Made by a program: the position numbers and the translations under genes | Part shown: piece after piece, positions 15,286 through 23,628 of the stretch | How positions within the stretch are numbered: the first letter of the stretch is position 1 | How the letters are laid out: the number at the start of each line of letters is the position of its first letter | Assembly (NCBI RefSeq): GCF_010730745.1 | Contig: NZ_AP022615.1 | Span: 4,712,001 to 4,776,000 of the forward strand | DNA length: 64,000 bases | Reading direction: 5' to 3' | Source: Mycobacterium heidelbergense | GTDB lineage: Bacteria > Actinomycetota > Actinomycetes > Mycobacteriales > Mycobacteriaceae | Notes under the pieces: generated by a model | What the model saw: only the letters and a program-made list of their open reading frames with translations | What the model was told of the DNA's origin: nothing | Database searches by the model: none

Positions 15286-16233
15286 TCAACTGCCTGGGGG
15301 CACCTCGGCAAATCCCGGTTGTCCCGCGTCGACAACGGAATTGAACCGGATCCGGGTTTCCAGATTCTCGCTGATCTCCTGGATCGCGCTCTCGGGAAGC
15401 GCGGTGACATCGAAGTTCTCGCTGATGCGGGACGGCGTGACGGATCCCGTGAGAACTGCGGTGCCGCGCTGAATGCCCCAGGCCAAAAGTACTTGCGCAG
15501 GAGTCTTTCCCAGACGCTGGGCTATCGACACGATGAGAGGATCGTCGAGCAGTCGCGGTTCCAGCGCGTGGCCCAGCGAAGCGAACGCCAACAGGATGAT
15601 CCCGTCTGTCTCGCGCAATCCGTGGAGTTCCCATTGCGGGTGATACGGGTGCGACTCGACCTCCACGACCGCCGGTTTGATGCGGGCGGTATCGATGATC
15701 CTTCGGGTGCCTTCGACGTCGATGTCGGACAGGCCTATCGCTCGCGTAAACCCTTCATCCACAAGGGCTTCCATCGCGGCCCAGGTCTCCTCCAGCGTGA
15801 CTCCATCGTCGTAGACGACGGCTCCGTGGATGTCGCGGGGATCTTGGTCGTCGCCGGGCTGGAACGCGAACGGCGTGTGCACCAGATACAGATCGACGGC
15901 GTCCAGCCCGAGTCTGTTCAGGCTCGCCTGCAGCGCGGGCTTGACCCGTTCGGGTCGATGGTTGTTGTTCCACAGCTTGGTGGTGACAAACAGGTCCTCG
16001 CGGCGGACCGTTCCCTCGGCGAACAACTCCTTGAGCGCCGCGCCGACCTCGGCTTCGTTGCGGTACCGCTCGGCGGCGTCGAGGTGACGGAACCCGACCT
16101 GGACGGCGGTCTTGACGGCATTTCGCGTCTTGGTGTTGTCGGAAAGCGAAGTCCCAAACCCGAGCGCCGGAATCTCGCCGCTGCCGTTGTTCAAGGCGAA
16201 TCGATGCTGCTTTGGGTTCTCAATCGTTGTCAT
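15286..16233 (-). CDS. aldo/keto reductase
   Basis: A 315-aa NADPH-dependent oxidoreductase of the AKR superfamily. The barrel begins IPALGFGTSLSD. The catalytic tetrad is visible as Asp and Tyr in FRHLDAAERYRNE, Lys in VTTKLWNN and His in LYLVHTPF. C-terminal cofactor loop: TAVLTGSVTPSRISENF. The length is typical. The substrate cannot be named. A pair of 11-bp direct repeats about 90-120 bases upstream may be regulatory. Confidence 0.92.
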   Translation of the reverse strand: MTTIENPKQHRFALNNGSGEIPALGFGTSLSDNTKTRNAVKTAVQVGFRHLDAAERYRNEAEVGAALKELFAEGTVRREDLFVTTKLWNNNHRPERVKPALQASLNRLGLDAVDLYLVHTPFAFQPGDDQDPRDIHGAVVYDDGVTLEETWAAMEALVDEGFTRAIGLSDIDVEGTRRIIDTARIKPAVVEVESHPYHPQWELHGLRETDGIILLAFASLGHALEPRLLDDPLIVSIAQRLGKTPAQVLLAWGIQRGTAVLTGSVTPSRISENFDVTALPESAIQEISENLETRIRFNSVVDAGQPGFAEVPPGS

Positions 16234-16871
16234 TTCTTTTCGACCTCCCTATTCATGCATCTCTTGTGTGGCTTACCCGTTAGACGCCTCAGGGACAATA
16301 GTTTTCGTCACGTTGGCGCGAGTAACGGGGCGCGGAAGCTTGAGTAACGGGGTACTCACCGCACTATCTTCCGTCATCCGCCTTGGTCTGTCGCGGGCGC
16401 GATGCGGCGGGCAGCCTCGAGGCTGGTGGTCTCGCCCGAAGGTTCGTCGGTCTGTTCGCTGAGGCGCCGAGACTGCGGTGACAGCGAAACCGCCGCGAAA
16501 AAGCTAGACCTGAATGCAGGCTCGACGCCACCAGCGCAGACTCGGCGCCAGATTCGAGGCCGCTTGGCTCGCCTCCTTGTGATCGTCCGTCATCACCGAT
16601 CGATGGGTATAGGCCACTTTGGACTTCAAGTTCAGCAGAGTCCGGAGGTGCTTCGCTGCATTAGGCTCGGCCTTTTCCAGAAGAGCGATCGCTCAGCTGA
16701 AGTCACCGGACATGTTTACCACCGCTGAAGACAATACCCGGGCCGTACCCAGGATCTCCCGACTTAGGACATGGTCGCCGGATTCCGAAGTGTGCGATGC
16801 GTCGACCCATAGTTGTGGATTAACGGTTATCTGGTTGTCGAAGGTGTTGGTGTTGTTGGGGTTTCGCTGTT
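16234..16871. other. intergenic stretch between reductase and ATPase genes
   Basis: About 640 bp without a credible gene on either strand. Open frames are short, lack known motifs and change composition erratically. The only structure I noted is the pair of direct repeats at 16320-16352. Some of it may be decayed coding sequence. Confidence 0.45.
16320..16352 (-). promoter_or_regulatory. paired 11-bp direct repeats upstream of the reductase gene
   Basis: GAGTAACGGGG occurs at 16320-16330 and again at 16342-16352, exactly 22 bases apart (two helical turns). On the minus strand they read CCCCGTTACTC and lie 87-119 bases before the reductase start. They could bind a dimeric regulator. Confidence 0.4.
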
Positions 16872-17858
16872 TTAGGTGGTTACGGCGATGGCGGGATGTA
16901 CTGCGGTGAGTGCGCGTTCCATGTCGGTGGTGCTGACTTGGAGGACACCGGGGTTGGTGCGTACGAGTTGTCCTAGGTCGCGGCGGTGGGGTGCTAGTCG
17001 GTGTAGTCTGCGGGTCCGCGCTCGCTGACACGTCCTGATTACCTCACTGATGTAGCGGGCGTTGCCGGCGACGTCGAGCAGCGTGCCGTTGCCGTAGGGG
17101 ATGGACTGCAATCGAATGACTTCGTCACCCAACAGATCCCACGCCGCGTCATGGACCACCAGGCGTTCCCTAGCGGCGAAGCGACGCCCAATACCCACAA
17201 TGTCGGCCGGGGTGTAGCTGGCGAAGTGCACGGTGAAGGGAAACCGAGCGGCCAGCCCGGCATGGACTGTCAAGAAGTCCTGCATCGGGCGGGGATAGCC
17301 GGCCATGATGACCACCAGTTCGTGGCGGTAGGCCGCCATACCCGTCAACAGGGCATAGATCGCTTCCACCCCCACACAGGGGCCGTTGGTGTCGGCGACT
17401 AGCTGGTAGGCCTCGTCGATAAACAGCACTCCGCCGCGGGCGCGGGCGCAGGCCTGCTGCATCCTGCTGGCCGGGCTGCCCGAGGGACCGTCTGTGGTGA
17501 TGTCGGCTGCGGTGACCACGGTGACTTCTGGGCGGGTGATCATGTCCCATCCGAACAACACCTCACCGATCACCCGGGCGAACGTCTTTTTCGCGGTGCC
17601 CGGCGCACCCAGGAACACCAGGTGGTTTTCTCCGACTGCGCCGCCGTGCCCGACACGGTGCCGGTCGGCTTCTAGTGCGGTGCGCCACGTCCTGAAGTGT
17701 TCTTTGGCTTCGGCTAAACCGATCAGTTCATCGATACGTGCTTGCGCCCAATCAAGCACTTCCTGACGTTCGCGGGCCAGGGCGGTACCCGCGTATGCAC
17801 CCGGTCGGCACCAGTCTTCTGTCGGTGCCAGGTCGGCCAGACTGTTGGCATTGTTCAT
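16872..17858 (-). CDS. EccA-like (CbxX/CfxQ) AAA ATPase
   Basis: A 328-aa AAA ATPase resembling the C-terminal ATPase half of the ESX component EccA but without its TPR N-terminal half. Visible motifs: QEVLDWAQARIDELIGLAEAKEHF, Walker A GAPGTAKKT (the usual GxGK has become GxAKK), Walker B GGVLFIDEAYQL, sensor region HELVVIMAGYPRPMQDFL, arginine-bearing GLAARFPFTVHFASYTP, and a lid with SIPYGNGTLLD. I started it at ATG 17858, which has GGAGG seven bases upstream. Two broken copies lie at 8973-9793 and 10321-10445. It is followed upstream by GjpA-porin and PGRS genes on the same strand, all exported proteins, so a chaperone role in their export is an inference. Confidence 0.87.
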   Translation of the reverse strand: MNNANSLADLAPTEDWCRPGAYAGTALARERQEVLDWAQARIDELIGLAEAKEHFRTWRTALEADRHRVGHGGAVGENHLVFLGAPGTAKKTFARVIGEVLFGWDMITRPEVTVVTAADITTDGPSGSPASRMQQACARARGGVLFIDEAYQLVADTNGPCVGVEAIYALLTGMAAYRHELVVIMAGYPRPMQDFLTVHAGLAARFPFTVHFASYTPADIVGIGRRFAARERLVVHDAAWDLLGDEVIRLQSIPYGNGTLLDVAGNARYISEVIRTCQRARTRRLHRLAPHRRDLGQLVRTNPGVLQVSTTDMERALTAVHPAIAVTT

Positions 17859-17957
17859 CGGTACCTCCGTTACCGGGCCCAATGCTGATCGGGCCCTGCC
17901 CGCCCAGCACTGGCGTGGTGCTTACCTGTGCTGGGCGGGGTTGGCCCGCATCAGAAC

Positions 17958-19205
17958 TCAGAACAGCGACGTGAGGAGGTGGGCTGCGAGTGTCCCGAGC
18001 TCGGGTGCCAGCGTCCCGGCGAGGTTCGTCGCGAGCGACGGAGCAGTACCCGAGACATCGGCCGCGAGCGACGGGGCCAGGCTGCCGATGTCAGCCGCGA
18101 TCGACGGGGCCAAGCCGGCGAACTCGGCTGGCACCGCACCAGCGGCGGCCGCGCCGCTGAAGAAGCTGCCCTGGCCAAAGTAAGTCTGCAAGACATTAAT
18201 GAGGCTATTGACGACGACATTCGGGGCTGGCCAACCAGTCGGGCTAAAACTGGTCGCCTGGGCCAAGAATGCCTGGACCGCTGCGGCGAGACTGCCGCCC
18301 TCCACGATGTTTGTCGGATTAACCGGAACGTCATTGATAGCGTTCGGGAGAGCTATAGACCCCGCTGTCTTCTGGGCCGCGATTATCGCTTCGGAAAATA
18401 CGCCGCCCGCCGCAAAGTTGGCCTTAGGAGTAAGGAAACCGTAACCGTCAGGCTGAGGGCCGTAGCCTACCCCGTTGATGATTGCCTGCGCCGTTACGCC
18501 CGGGAGGTTAACCAGATCGGTCAGCCCCCCCAGCGGGTCCCCAGAGGCGAACGCATTATAAGTGTCCTGCATAGCGTAGCCGATGGATTGCAGCCAGTCA
18601 CCGGGCCCGAGAACGAGAGGGGTACTCACGGTTGCCAGCCCACCAGTGATTGGGTGAGCGAAATAGGCATACGCATTCGCGATATTTTGTGTGACACCTG
18701 TACCGATTTGCAGAGTATTTTCCAGCGGCTCGAAAATTGTAAACAGTGGCTCGAACCATAACGCAAAATTTAGGTATTCAAACGCCAAGGGGAAGTCAGG
18801 CACCATCAACGCGGCAATAGCCTGTTCCATAACTGGGAAAAAATAGCCTGGCTCGGTTGAGGTGAAGTAGGTAGTAGCAGTCTGCGCCGCACCTTGGAAG
18901 GTAGTGACGTACAGGTCCGCGTACGTGACCATGTTCGCGGCCACCTGCTGCAGGATGGGGAACGGAACCGTGGCCCACTGCTGGTAAAGCCCCTGCAGGT
19001 TCGTCGCCGCGTCCTGGAAGAAATCGACCCAAGTTTGGATCGGGTTCACCACAGTATCGGCCAGCTGCACCTCGATACTGACAGCGCTGTGCTGGAGGTC
19101 GGCTGCGACGTCGTTGGAGACTGCCGGTGTGAGGGCGATCAGGCTGGCGCCTACTGCTGCGGCGCCCGCGGTGACGAGGGGCCGAAGGGCTGTTAGTTGT
19201 TGCAT
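17958..19205 (-). CDS. GjpA-type outer membrane porin family protein
   Basis: A 415-aa exported protein. A signal peptide is visible (RPLVTAGAAAVGASLIALTP). The mature part is rich in Ala, aromatic and Gly-Pro turns (WVDFFQDAATNLQGLYQQW, TYADLYVTTFQGA, GPGDWLQSIGYAMQDTYNAF, FLTPKANFAAGG), which I recognise as the family annotated as outer membrane porin GjpA in mycobacteria and Gordonia. The C-terminus has a degenerate repeat (LAPSIAADIG, LAPSLAADVS, TAPSLATNLA). It lies between the EccA-like ATPase and the PGRS gene. The porin name comes from the family; channel activity of this protein is untested. Confidence 0.75.
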   Translation of the reverse strand: MQQLTALRPLVTAGAAAVGASLIALTPAVSNDVAADLQHSAVSIEVQLADTVVNPIQTWVDFFQDAATNLQGLYQQWATVPFPILQQVAANMVTYADLYVTTFQGAAQTATTYFTSTEPGYFFPVMEQAIAALMVPDFPLAFEYLNFALWFEPLFTIFEPLENTLQIGTGVTQNIANAYAYFAHPITGGLATVSTPLVLGPGDWLQSIGYAMQDTYNAFASGDPLGGLTDLVNLPGVTAQAIINGVGYGPQPDGYGFLTPKANFAAGGVFSEAIIAAQKTAGSIALPNAINDVPVNPTNIVEGGSLAAAVQAFLAQATSFSPTGWPAPNVVVNSLINVLQTYFGQGSFFSGAAAAGAVPAEFAGLAPSIAADIGSLAPSLAADVSGTAPSLATNLAGTLAPELGTLAAHLLTSLF

Positions 19206-19277
19206 GGGTGTTGTTCCTTTGCTGTCTGTAGTCTGGGTATTCGTGGGCGTGCAGAGGCCATCACGTTCACTGGGGTG

Positions 19278-20558
19278 TTAGCCGTAGTTCCCGTTGGGGC
19301 CGACCGCACCGATCTGGCCAAGAAATCCAGGAAGGCCACCGGCACCACCGGGGCCGACGTAATAGCCGATGCTGGAGTTACCGCCGGCGCCACCAGCGCC
19401 ACCATTACCTGCCAGTAGCCCACTGAAACCCCCGGCCCCGCCCTTACCGCCACCCCCGTAATTAGCAAACGAGCCGCCAGCACCACCAGCACCGCCGTTA
19501 CCGACTAACCAGGCGCCGTTCCCGCCGGTACCACCCATACCGCGCGTGCCGAATGCTCCAACTTGGAAATTGGCACCACCGACACCGCCCGCGCCCCCGT
19601 TACCGAACAGTATGCCGGCATTGCCACCGATACCGCCGATACCGCCGTGATAATAGCCAAGGCCGCTCGCGGAGCCCATGGCACCGACGCCGCCGATACC
19701 GCCATTACCCATCAGCAAGCCGCCATTGCCGCCCATACCGCCCATACCGTAATTAGGGCCGGAACCGGCGAGAGCGGTACCGCCTTGCCCGCCGTTGCCG
19801 AACAGCCCGGCCGAACCGCCGGCAAAACCGGCGACGTGTGTGGCGGTACCGTTGGCGCCGGCCCCGCCGTTGCCGAACAAGAACCCGCCGGAGCCGAGGT
19901 TGCCGACGGGCAGCCACTGCCCTAACGGCGAGGTGTTGGTGCCGGTGAAACCGTTGACGCCGTTGCCGATCAGATCGCGCCCGAACAAGGCAACGAACGG
20001 CGCATTGAGTGGCCCGTCCACTGCTTGACCGAGCGGGCTGGCAATCCACCCCTGGCCGGCGGTGTAAATCCCGGTGTAGACACCGTCGAACGCGTTATAA
20101 ACGAGGTTATTCAGTACAGCCTGAGGGGAGTTTGCAGCAGAGACCGCCGCACTGAGACCGCCGACTTGGACGGCAGCGGCGCTGGCATTAATGCTGCTGG
20201 TGATGCCTTCTAAGGCACCCGAACGAATACCTTCAAAGGCGGCGGCGCTGGCATTGAGGCTGTTGGTGATGCCCTCAAGGGCACCGGTTTGCAGGCCCGC
20301 GAGGGCACCGGCGCCCAGGCCGTCGATGGCCGCGGTGCCCGCAGCGGCGGCCTGGCTGGCGGCTCCCATAAGGGGTTGGATGATGGGGTCGATGATCGTG
20401 TCGAGCACCCCGGCGCGAGCCGGCGGCGCAGCGACCATGGGTGTCATCGCGGCGGTCAGAAAAGCGCCGGCGGCGGTGCCCAAACCGACTACACGGCCGC
20501 GACGGTTCGCTTTCGCGTTGCGGCGATTTCGCCTGGTGCTGTGTTGTTTACGCTTCAT
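19278..20558 (-). CDS. PGRS-repeat exported protein without a PE domain
   Basis: A 426-aa protein. The basic N-terminus (KRKQHSTRRNRRNAKANRRGR) and hydrophobic segment with AAPPARAG form an unusual long signal peptide. Residues 50-150 contain short repeats (GALEGITNSLNASAAA, GALEGITSSINASAAA). The rest is PGRS: DLIGNGVNGFTGTNTSPLG, then Gly-Asn-Gly-Gly modules to the C-terminus. The PE domain is replaced by this signal-bearing N-terminus, so it would probably use Sec rather than ESX-5 export. AAAGGCG precedes the ATG at 20558. It is the first gene of the unit PGRS, porin, ATPase. Confidence 0.85.
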   Translation of the reverse strand: MKRKQHSTRRNRRNAKANRRGRVVGLGTAAGAFLTAAMTPMVAAPPARAGVLDTIIDPIIQPLMGAASQAAAAGTAAIDGLGAGALAGLQTGALEGITNSLNASAAAFEGIRSGALEGITSSINASAAAVQVGGLSAAVSAANSPQAVLNNLVYNAFDGVYTGIYTAGQGWIASPLGQAVDGPLNAPFVALFGRDLIGNGVNGFTGTNTSPLGQWLPVGNLGSGGFLFGNGGAGANGTATHVAGFAGGSAGLFGNGGQGGTALAGSGPNYGMGGMGGNGGLLMGNGGIGGVGAMGSASGLGYYHGGIGGIGGNAGILFGNGGAGGVGGANFQVGAFGTRGMGGTGGNGAWLVGNGGAGGAGGSFANYGGGGKGGAGGFSGLLAGNGGAGGAGGNSSIGYYVGPGGAGGLPGFLGQIGAVGPNGNYG

Positions 20559-20644
20559 CTGAGCGCCTTTCTGTCATGACCGAGAGAGCGAGGTGTCCGG
20601 AAGCTGTACTTAGGAAAGACCTAGGTATTGGCGTTTTCGGTCTG

Positions 20645-20681
20645 GTTCACCGTGTGTTTTTGGCTGGCAACAGAGGTGAAC
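20645..20681 (-). promoter_or_regulatory. inverted repeat in the leader of the PGRS gene
   Basis: GTTCACC (20645-20651) and GGTGAAC (20675-20681) are perfect arms with a 23-base spacer, 87-123 bases before the PGRS start. Immediately beyond is CTTAGGTATGT (minus strand, 20690-20680), the same 11-mer that ends both R blocks. Either an operator or an RNA hairpin in the leader. Confidence 0.45.
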
Positions 20682-20718
20682 ATACCTAAGAAGTAGATTG
20701 AATAAATCGACCAATACA

Positions 20719-20802
20719 ATGGCCAATTAGCCGAGATGGCAGGGATTTTGCAGCAAAAGAATCCGCTTAAAACCACTCAAAACTATTGGCATTCTCGAAA
20801 TG
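20719..20802 (+). repeat. recombinase upstream block P, copy 2 (gene lost)
   Basis: Aligns with 10527-10611: shared ATGG.CAATTAG.CG, then GG.ATT, AGCAAAA, ACTAT and GAAATG.TTA. The two copies are clearly related though diverged. After the ATG the sequence no longer encodes a recombinase. Confidence 0.6.
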
Positions 20803-21096
20803 TTTATCGCCGCCGCACCCCTATGGCCTCGCGGCACTGCTGACGGTGGTGGCTAATGGTGTGATCCCGGCGGCCGGCGTCTCGTGGTGTTGACCGGTGA
20901 TCGCTGAAACCGTTGCCGCCCAGCATGACCAGGCGGTGCTCTTCGAGGGTTCAGCTCTACGACACCGGACTGCGCCAGCAGATGATCGCGACGATCGGGC
21001 CGATCCCGCCTTGTCTCACGTTTTGTCCCTGAGGGCACATGACCCGCGACCTGTCGGATACGCATGCGCGAAGTGCGCCACAGCAAAATCGGAAAT

Positions 21097-21364
21097 CCGC
21101 GATATAACGTGTGAAATGGTCCTCTAGCAATGGACGCAGCTATCTTAAGTAGGGGCGGGCACGGGCCGGCATGCTATCGGTAAGTACTTTCAAAGTGAAC
21201 TTTTAGGGCACCGGATTGATGTTGCTATCACGCCTGGGTATAACGTGGCTGCCAGCGATGTTGCGGTTCCACAGAGGTTGCTGGACGATGCACCTGTTGA
21301 GGTGATCACCCACTGCTCACCGAAAATCCTACGAACTCAGGTTCTTCTTAGGTATGTCCAGCTC
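21097..21364. repeat. non-coding repeat block R, copy 2 (268 bp)
   Basis: Same length and order as 9971-10238: CCGCGATATA at the start, TAGCAATGGACGCAGCTATCTT, TTGAGGTGATCACCCACT, and CTTAGGTATGTCCAGCTC at the end. The ends are most conserved, the middle less so. Confidence 0.8.
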
Positions 21365-21661
21365 GTCGGCCCATAAGAACCGGCCTGCACCGTCAACCAA
21401 GAGCGATCTCCCAATGTTCGACTGAAAGTTCCACGCTCTCAAGCGTGTCCAGCAGGACCGCCCGCCTACGTCACCGCTAGGGCCCCTGGGGGTCGCGCAG
21501 CGCACGCTACCGCCGCGCGCATGCTGGTTCGACTGGCAGCGCCGGAAAGCGTCGGGCGACGGACGTATCCGTTAACACCCTCTAATCGTGATCAGGACCG
21601 CTCCACGCGCCGGCGCTGACAGTCGAATGACTGCCGCAGAAGAGGACGAATAGGAAGACAC

Positions 21662-22897
21662 ATGCCGGAATCTGCCCCATCGGCAGTGCACGCCCTTCGC
21701 CAAGCCGAGGGTTTGATGCGCAGCAGAAGTTTCGAGCCAGCAGTGGAAATACTCCAGAAAGTCGTGGAACAGTGGCCCACCCTTGAAGCGATATGCCTGC
21801 TTGCTTCTTCGTACCTCGAACTCGGGGAATATGACGAAGCACTTCGTTACGCCTCGGTCGCGGTAGAAAATGAACCACATTCTGCGCCAGCCAGAGCTCT
21901 GCGTGCGCGGATAAATGCGGCTTTAGGACACTACTCCTCCGCGCTGTCGGACTTCGTCGCCGTGGCCGACCTTCGCCGCAAACAGGAGCCGGCACCGCCG
22001 GACAAGTATTCAGTTCCAGCACACTTCGCCTTGCACAATATCGAACAACTTGACCACATTCTGACCATCGGCCATGACGCTGCGCACGCATTCCCGGGCG
22101 TTTCGACTGAAGAACTTCATGCCGTTCGCAGTCAGCTCACCAATATTATCGACGGAGCAAATGCCAAAGCGCCTCAAGTGTCCGTCCAGGGGAGCAACGG
22201 CCGGGTTCTCGCAGACCTTCCGTACGTGAGAGTTTCCGAGCAGCGGCTGCCGAAGTACCTGAACCCGGATGTCGATTACGGTCAAATACAAGAATCCTTC
22301 TTGGCCGGCGGGCAGAAGATACAGGTCATCGATGATTTCCTCACCCCATCCGCGTTAGCTCAAGTGCAGAGGTTCTGCCTGGAATCTACAGTCTGGCGCC
22401 ACTCATACGAATTTGGCTACATGGGCGCCTTTCCTGAAGACGGATTCGCCAGTATCTCGCTTTTCGCCATAGCAGAAGAGCTCCAAGGAGCGCTCGGCGA
22501 AGCGCTTGATGGGCATCGATTGTCGCAATGGTGGGGATTCGCGTACGACGCCAAGCTGCCAGGAACTGATATTCACGCTGACGATGCGGACATCACTTTG
22601 AATCTATGGATCACCCCCGATTCTGCGAACCTCGACCCAAGTGGGGGCGGCATCGTCATTTGGAACGAAAGGCCACCGAAGGGTTGGAGCTTCGACGAAT
22701 ACAACTCCGGAGGAGAGCGAGTGAGGCAGTTCCTCCGGGATCAACACGCTGAACCGACAGCCATTCCCTATCGCGCGAACCGTGCGGTCTTGTTCGAAGG
22801 ACACCTCTTTCATCGGACCGACGAATTCACCTTCGCGCGCGGATTCACTAATCGGCGACGCAATTTGACTTTATTATTTCAACGCGGCAAACGGTGA
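21662..22897 (+). CDS. TPR and 2-oxoglutarate/Fe(II) oxygenase-like protein
   Basis: A 411-aa protein. TPR-like helices occupy residues 1-110 (ALRQAEGLMRSRSFEPAVEI, LASSYLELGEYDEALRYASV). The C-terminal half resembles prolyl-4-hydroxylase-type oxygenases: IQVIDDFLTPSALAQVQ, then HxD at H305 and D307 (DIHADDADITLNLW), GGGIVIW, a distal His in FEGHLFHRTD (about H384) and a 2-oxoglutarate-binding basic residue in NRRRNLTLLF. It would hydroxylate a protein or small molecule; the substrate is unknown. The start ATG 21662 has AGGAAGA upstream. It is convergent with the PIG-L deacetylase gene. Confidence 0.75.
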   Translation: MPESAPSAVHALRQAEGLMRSRSFEPAVEILQKVVEQWPTLEAICLLASSYLELGEYDEALRYASVAVENEPHSAPARALRARINAALGHYSSALSDFVAVADLRRKQEPAPPDKYSVPAHFALHNIEQLDHILTIGHDAAHAFPGVSTEELHAVRSQLTNIIDGANAKAPQVSVQGSNGRVLADLPYVRVSEQRLPKYLNPDVDYGQIQESFLAGGQKIQVIDDFLTPSALAQVQRFCLESTVWRHSYEFGYMGAFPEDGFASISLFAIAEELQGALGEALDGHRLSQWWGFAYDAKLPGTDIHADDADITLNLWITPDSANLDPSGGGIVIWNERPPKGWSFDEYNSGGERVRQFLRDQHAEPTAIPYRANRAVLFEGHLFHRTDEFTFARGFTNRRRNLTLLFQRGKR

Positions 22898-22904
22898 CTC
22901 GGAG

Positions 22905-23579
22905 TCACTGTCGGGTAACGCGCCAGAAGAGTTCGGGGACCATGATCGTGTTGTCGATGTCGAAAAGCTTCGTCTGTGACTCGTAGCGCTCGGCTGCCTC
23001 GCGTTTCAACTCGGGAGGTCCGGTGCCGATGTCGTCGGGCTCTAGCGTGTAACCGTGGCGGCTGATCTCGTCGAGTGCGGCCCGCAGCCATGACGATTTT
23101 CTGATTCGGTAGGGCAAATCTCCGTATAGCCAAAGCGGCACATCGAGCTCGGCCGCTAGAACCGCTTTACGGACGCGCACATGGTCGGGATGGCGTAACC
23201 CGAGCGGGCCTACGACGAACTCAGGGCGATGCCGTTTGGCCTGTTCCAGGATTGCGTTGGCCAGGGCGCGGAGATCTACGCCTCCTCGCCCGTATTGGTT
23301 GTCGAGGAAGTCGAGGTGCACCGGAGTCGCGTTGAGCACGGCAAGCGCGGAGCCGTCCTCGGCTTTGCGGGCTAGCATCGCTTGCTGCGAGTCGGCGAAT
23401 CCGCATTTGCTGACGTCCCAGGATTTCTTCTGGGGCGGATTGGGAGTGCCGGCGAATATGGTCACGACAACCGCGCCTGGCCGTCCCGCGAGGAATTGGC
23501 CAGCGGAATAGACCGCGTCATCCAGGTGAGGCGAGACAACCAGGACATGCTTCTTCACGCGAGGTCGCCCATAGTCCAT
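22905..23579 (-). CDS. PIG-L family deacetylase
   Basis: A 224-aa zinc-dependent N-acetyl hydrolase of the LmbE/PIG-L family (relatives include MshB and Mca). The metal-binding motif SPHLDDAVYSAG and the second histidine in GLRHPDHVRVRKAV are visible, with VVVTIFAGTP between them. I started it at ATG 23579, since the upstream extension has no ribosome site. The gene is divergent from the RyR-domain membrane protein with only 49 bases between the starts, so the promoters are shared or overlap. The substrate is unknown, perhaps an N-acetyl-glucosamine derivative. Confidence 0.88.
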   Translation of the reverse strand: MDYGRPRVKKHVLVVSPHLDDAVYSAGQFLAGRPGAVVVTIFAGTPNPPQKKSWDVSKCGFADSQQAMLARKAEDGSALAVLNATPVHLDFLDNQYGRGGVDLRALANAILEQAKRHRPEFVVGPLGLRHPDHVRVRKAVLAAELDVPLWLYGDLPYRIRKSSWLRAALDEISRHGYTLEPDDIGTGPPELKREAAERYESQTKLFDIDNTIMVPELFWRVTRQ

Positions 23580-23628
23580 TGCAGTGTCATCATTTGCGGT
23601 GCAGCATCCCACGAAAGGAGATCGGCGG

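Larger units (their letters stand above)
20559..21661. other. long non-coding, repeat-bearing interval
   Basis: About 1.1 kb with no credible gene. It holds the leader of the PGRS gene with the inverted repeat GTTCACC/GGTGAAC (20645-20681), copy 2 of block P (20719-20802), an unassigned 295-bp segment, copy 2 of block R (21097-21364) and about 300 bp before the oxygenase gene in which I see nothing. The P copy is not followed by a recombinase gene, so that gene has been lost here. Confidence 0.6.

Noticed and set aside
13680..16347. Long open frames on the plus strand (13680-14837 and 14944-16347)
   Set aside because: They are antisense to the AbiE, hypothetical and reductase genes, have no ribosome sites or motifs, and are expected in GC-rich DNA.
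16693..17031. Thr/Pro-rich open frame at the end of the ATPase gene
   Set aside because: Shadow frame of the ATPase C-terminus on the same strand, with no start signal.
20853..21127. Possible short genes between blocks P and R
   Set aside because: No motif, no ribosome site and opposite-strand overlap; better described as unassigned repeat-flanked DNA.
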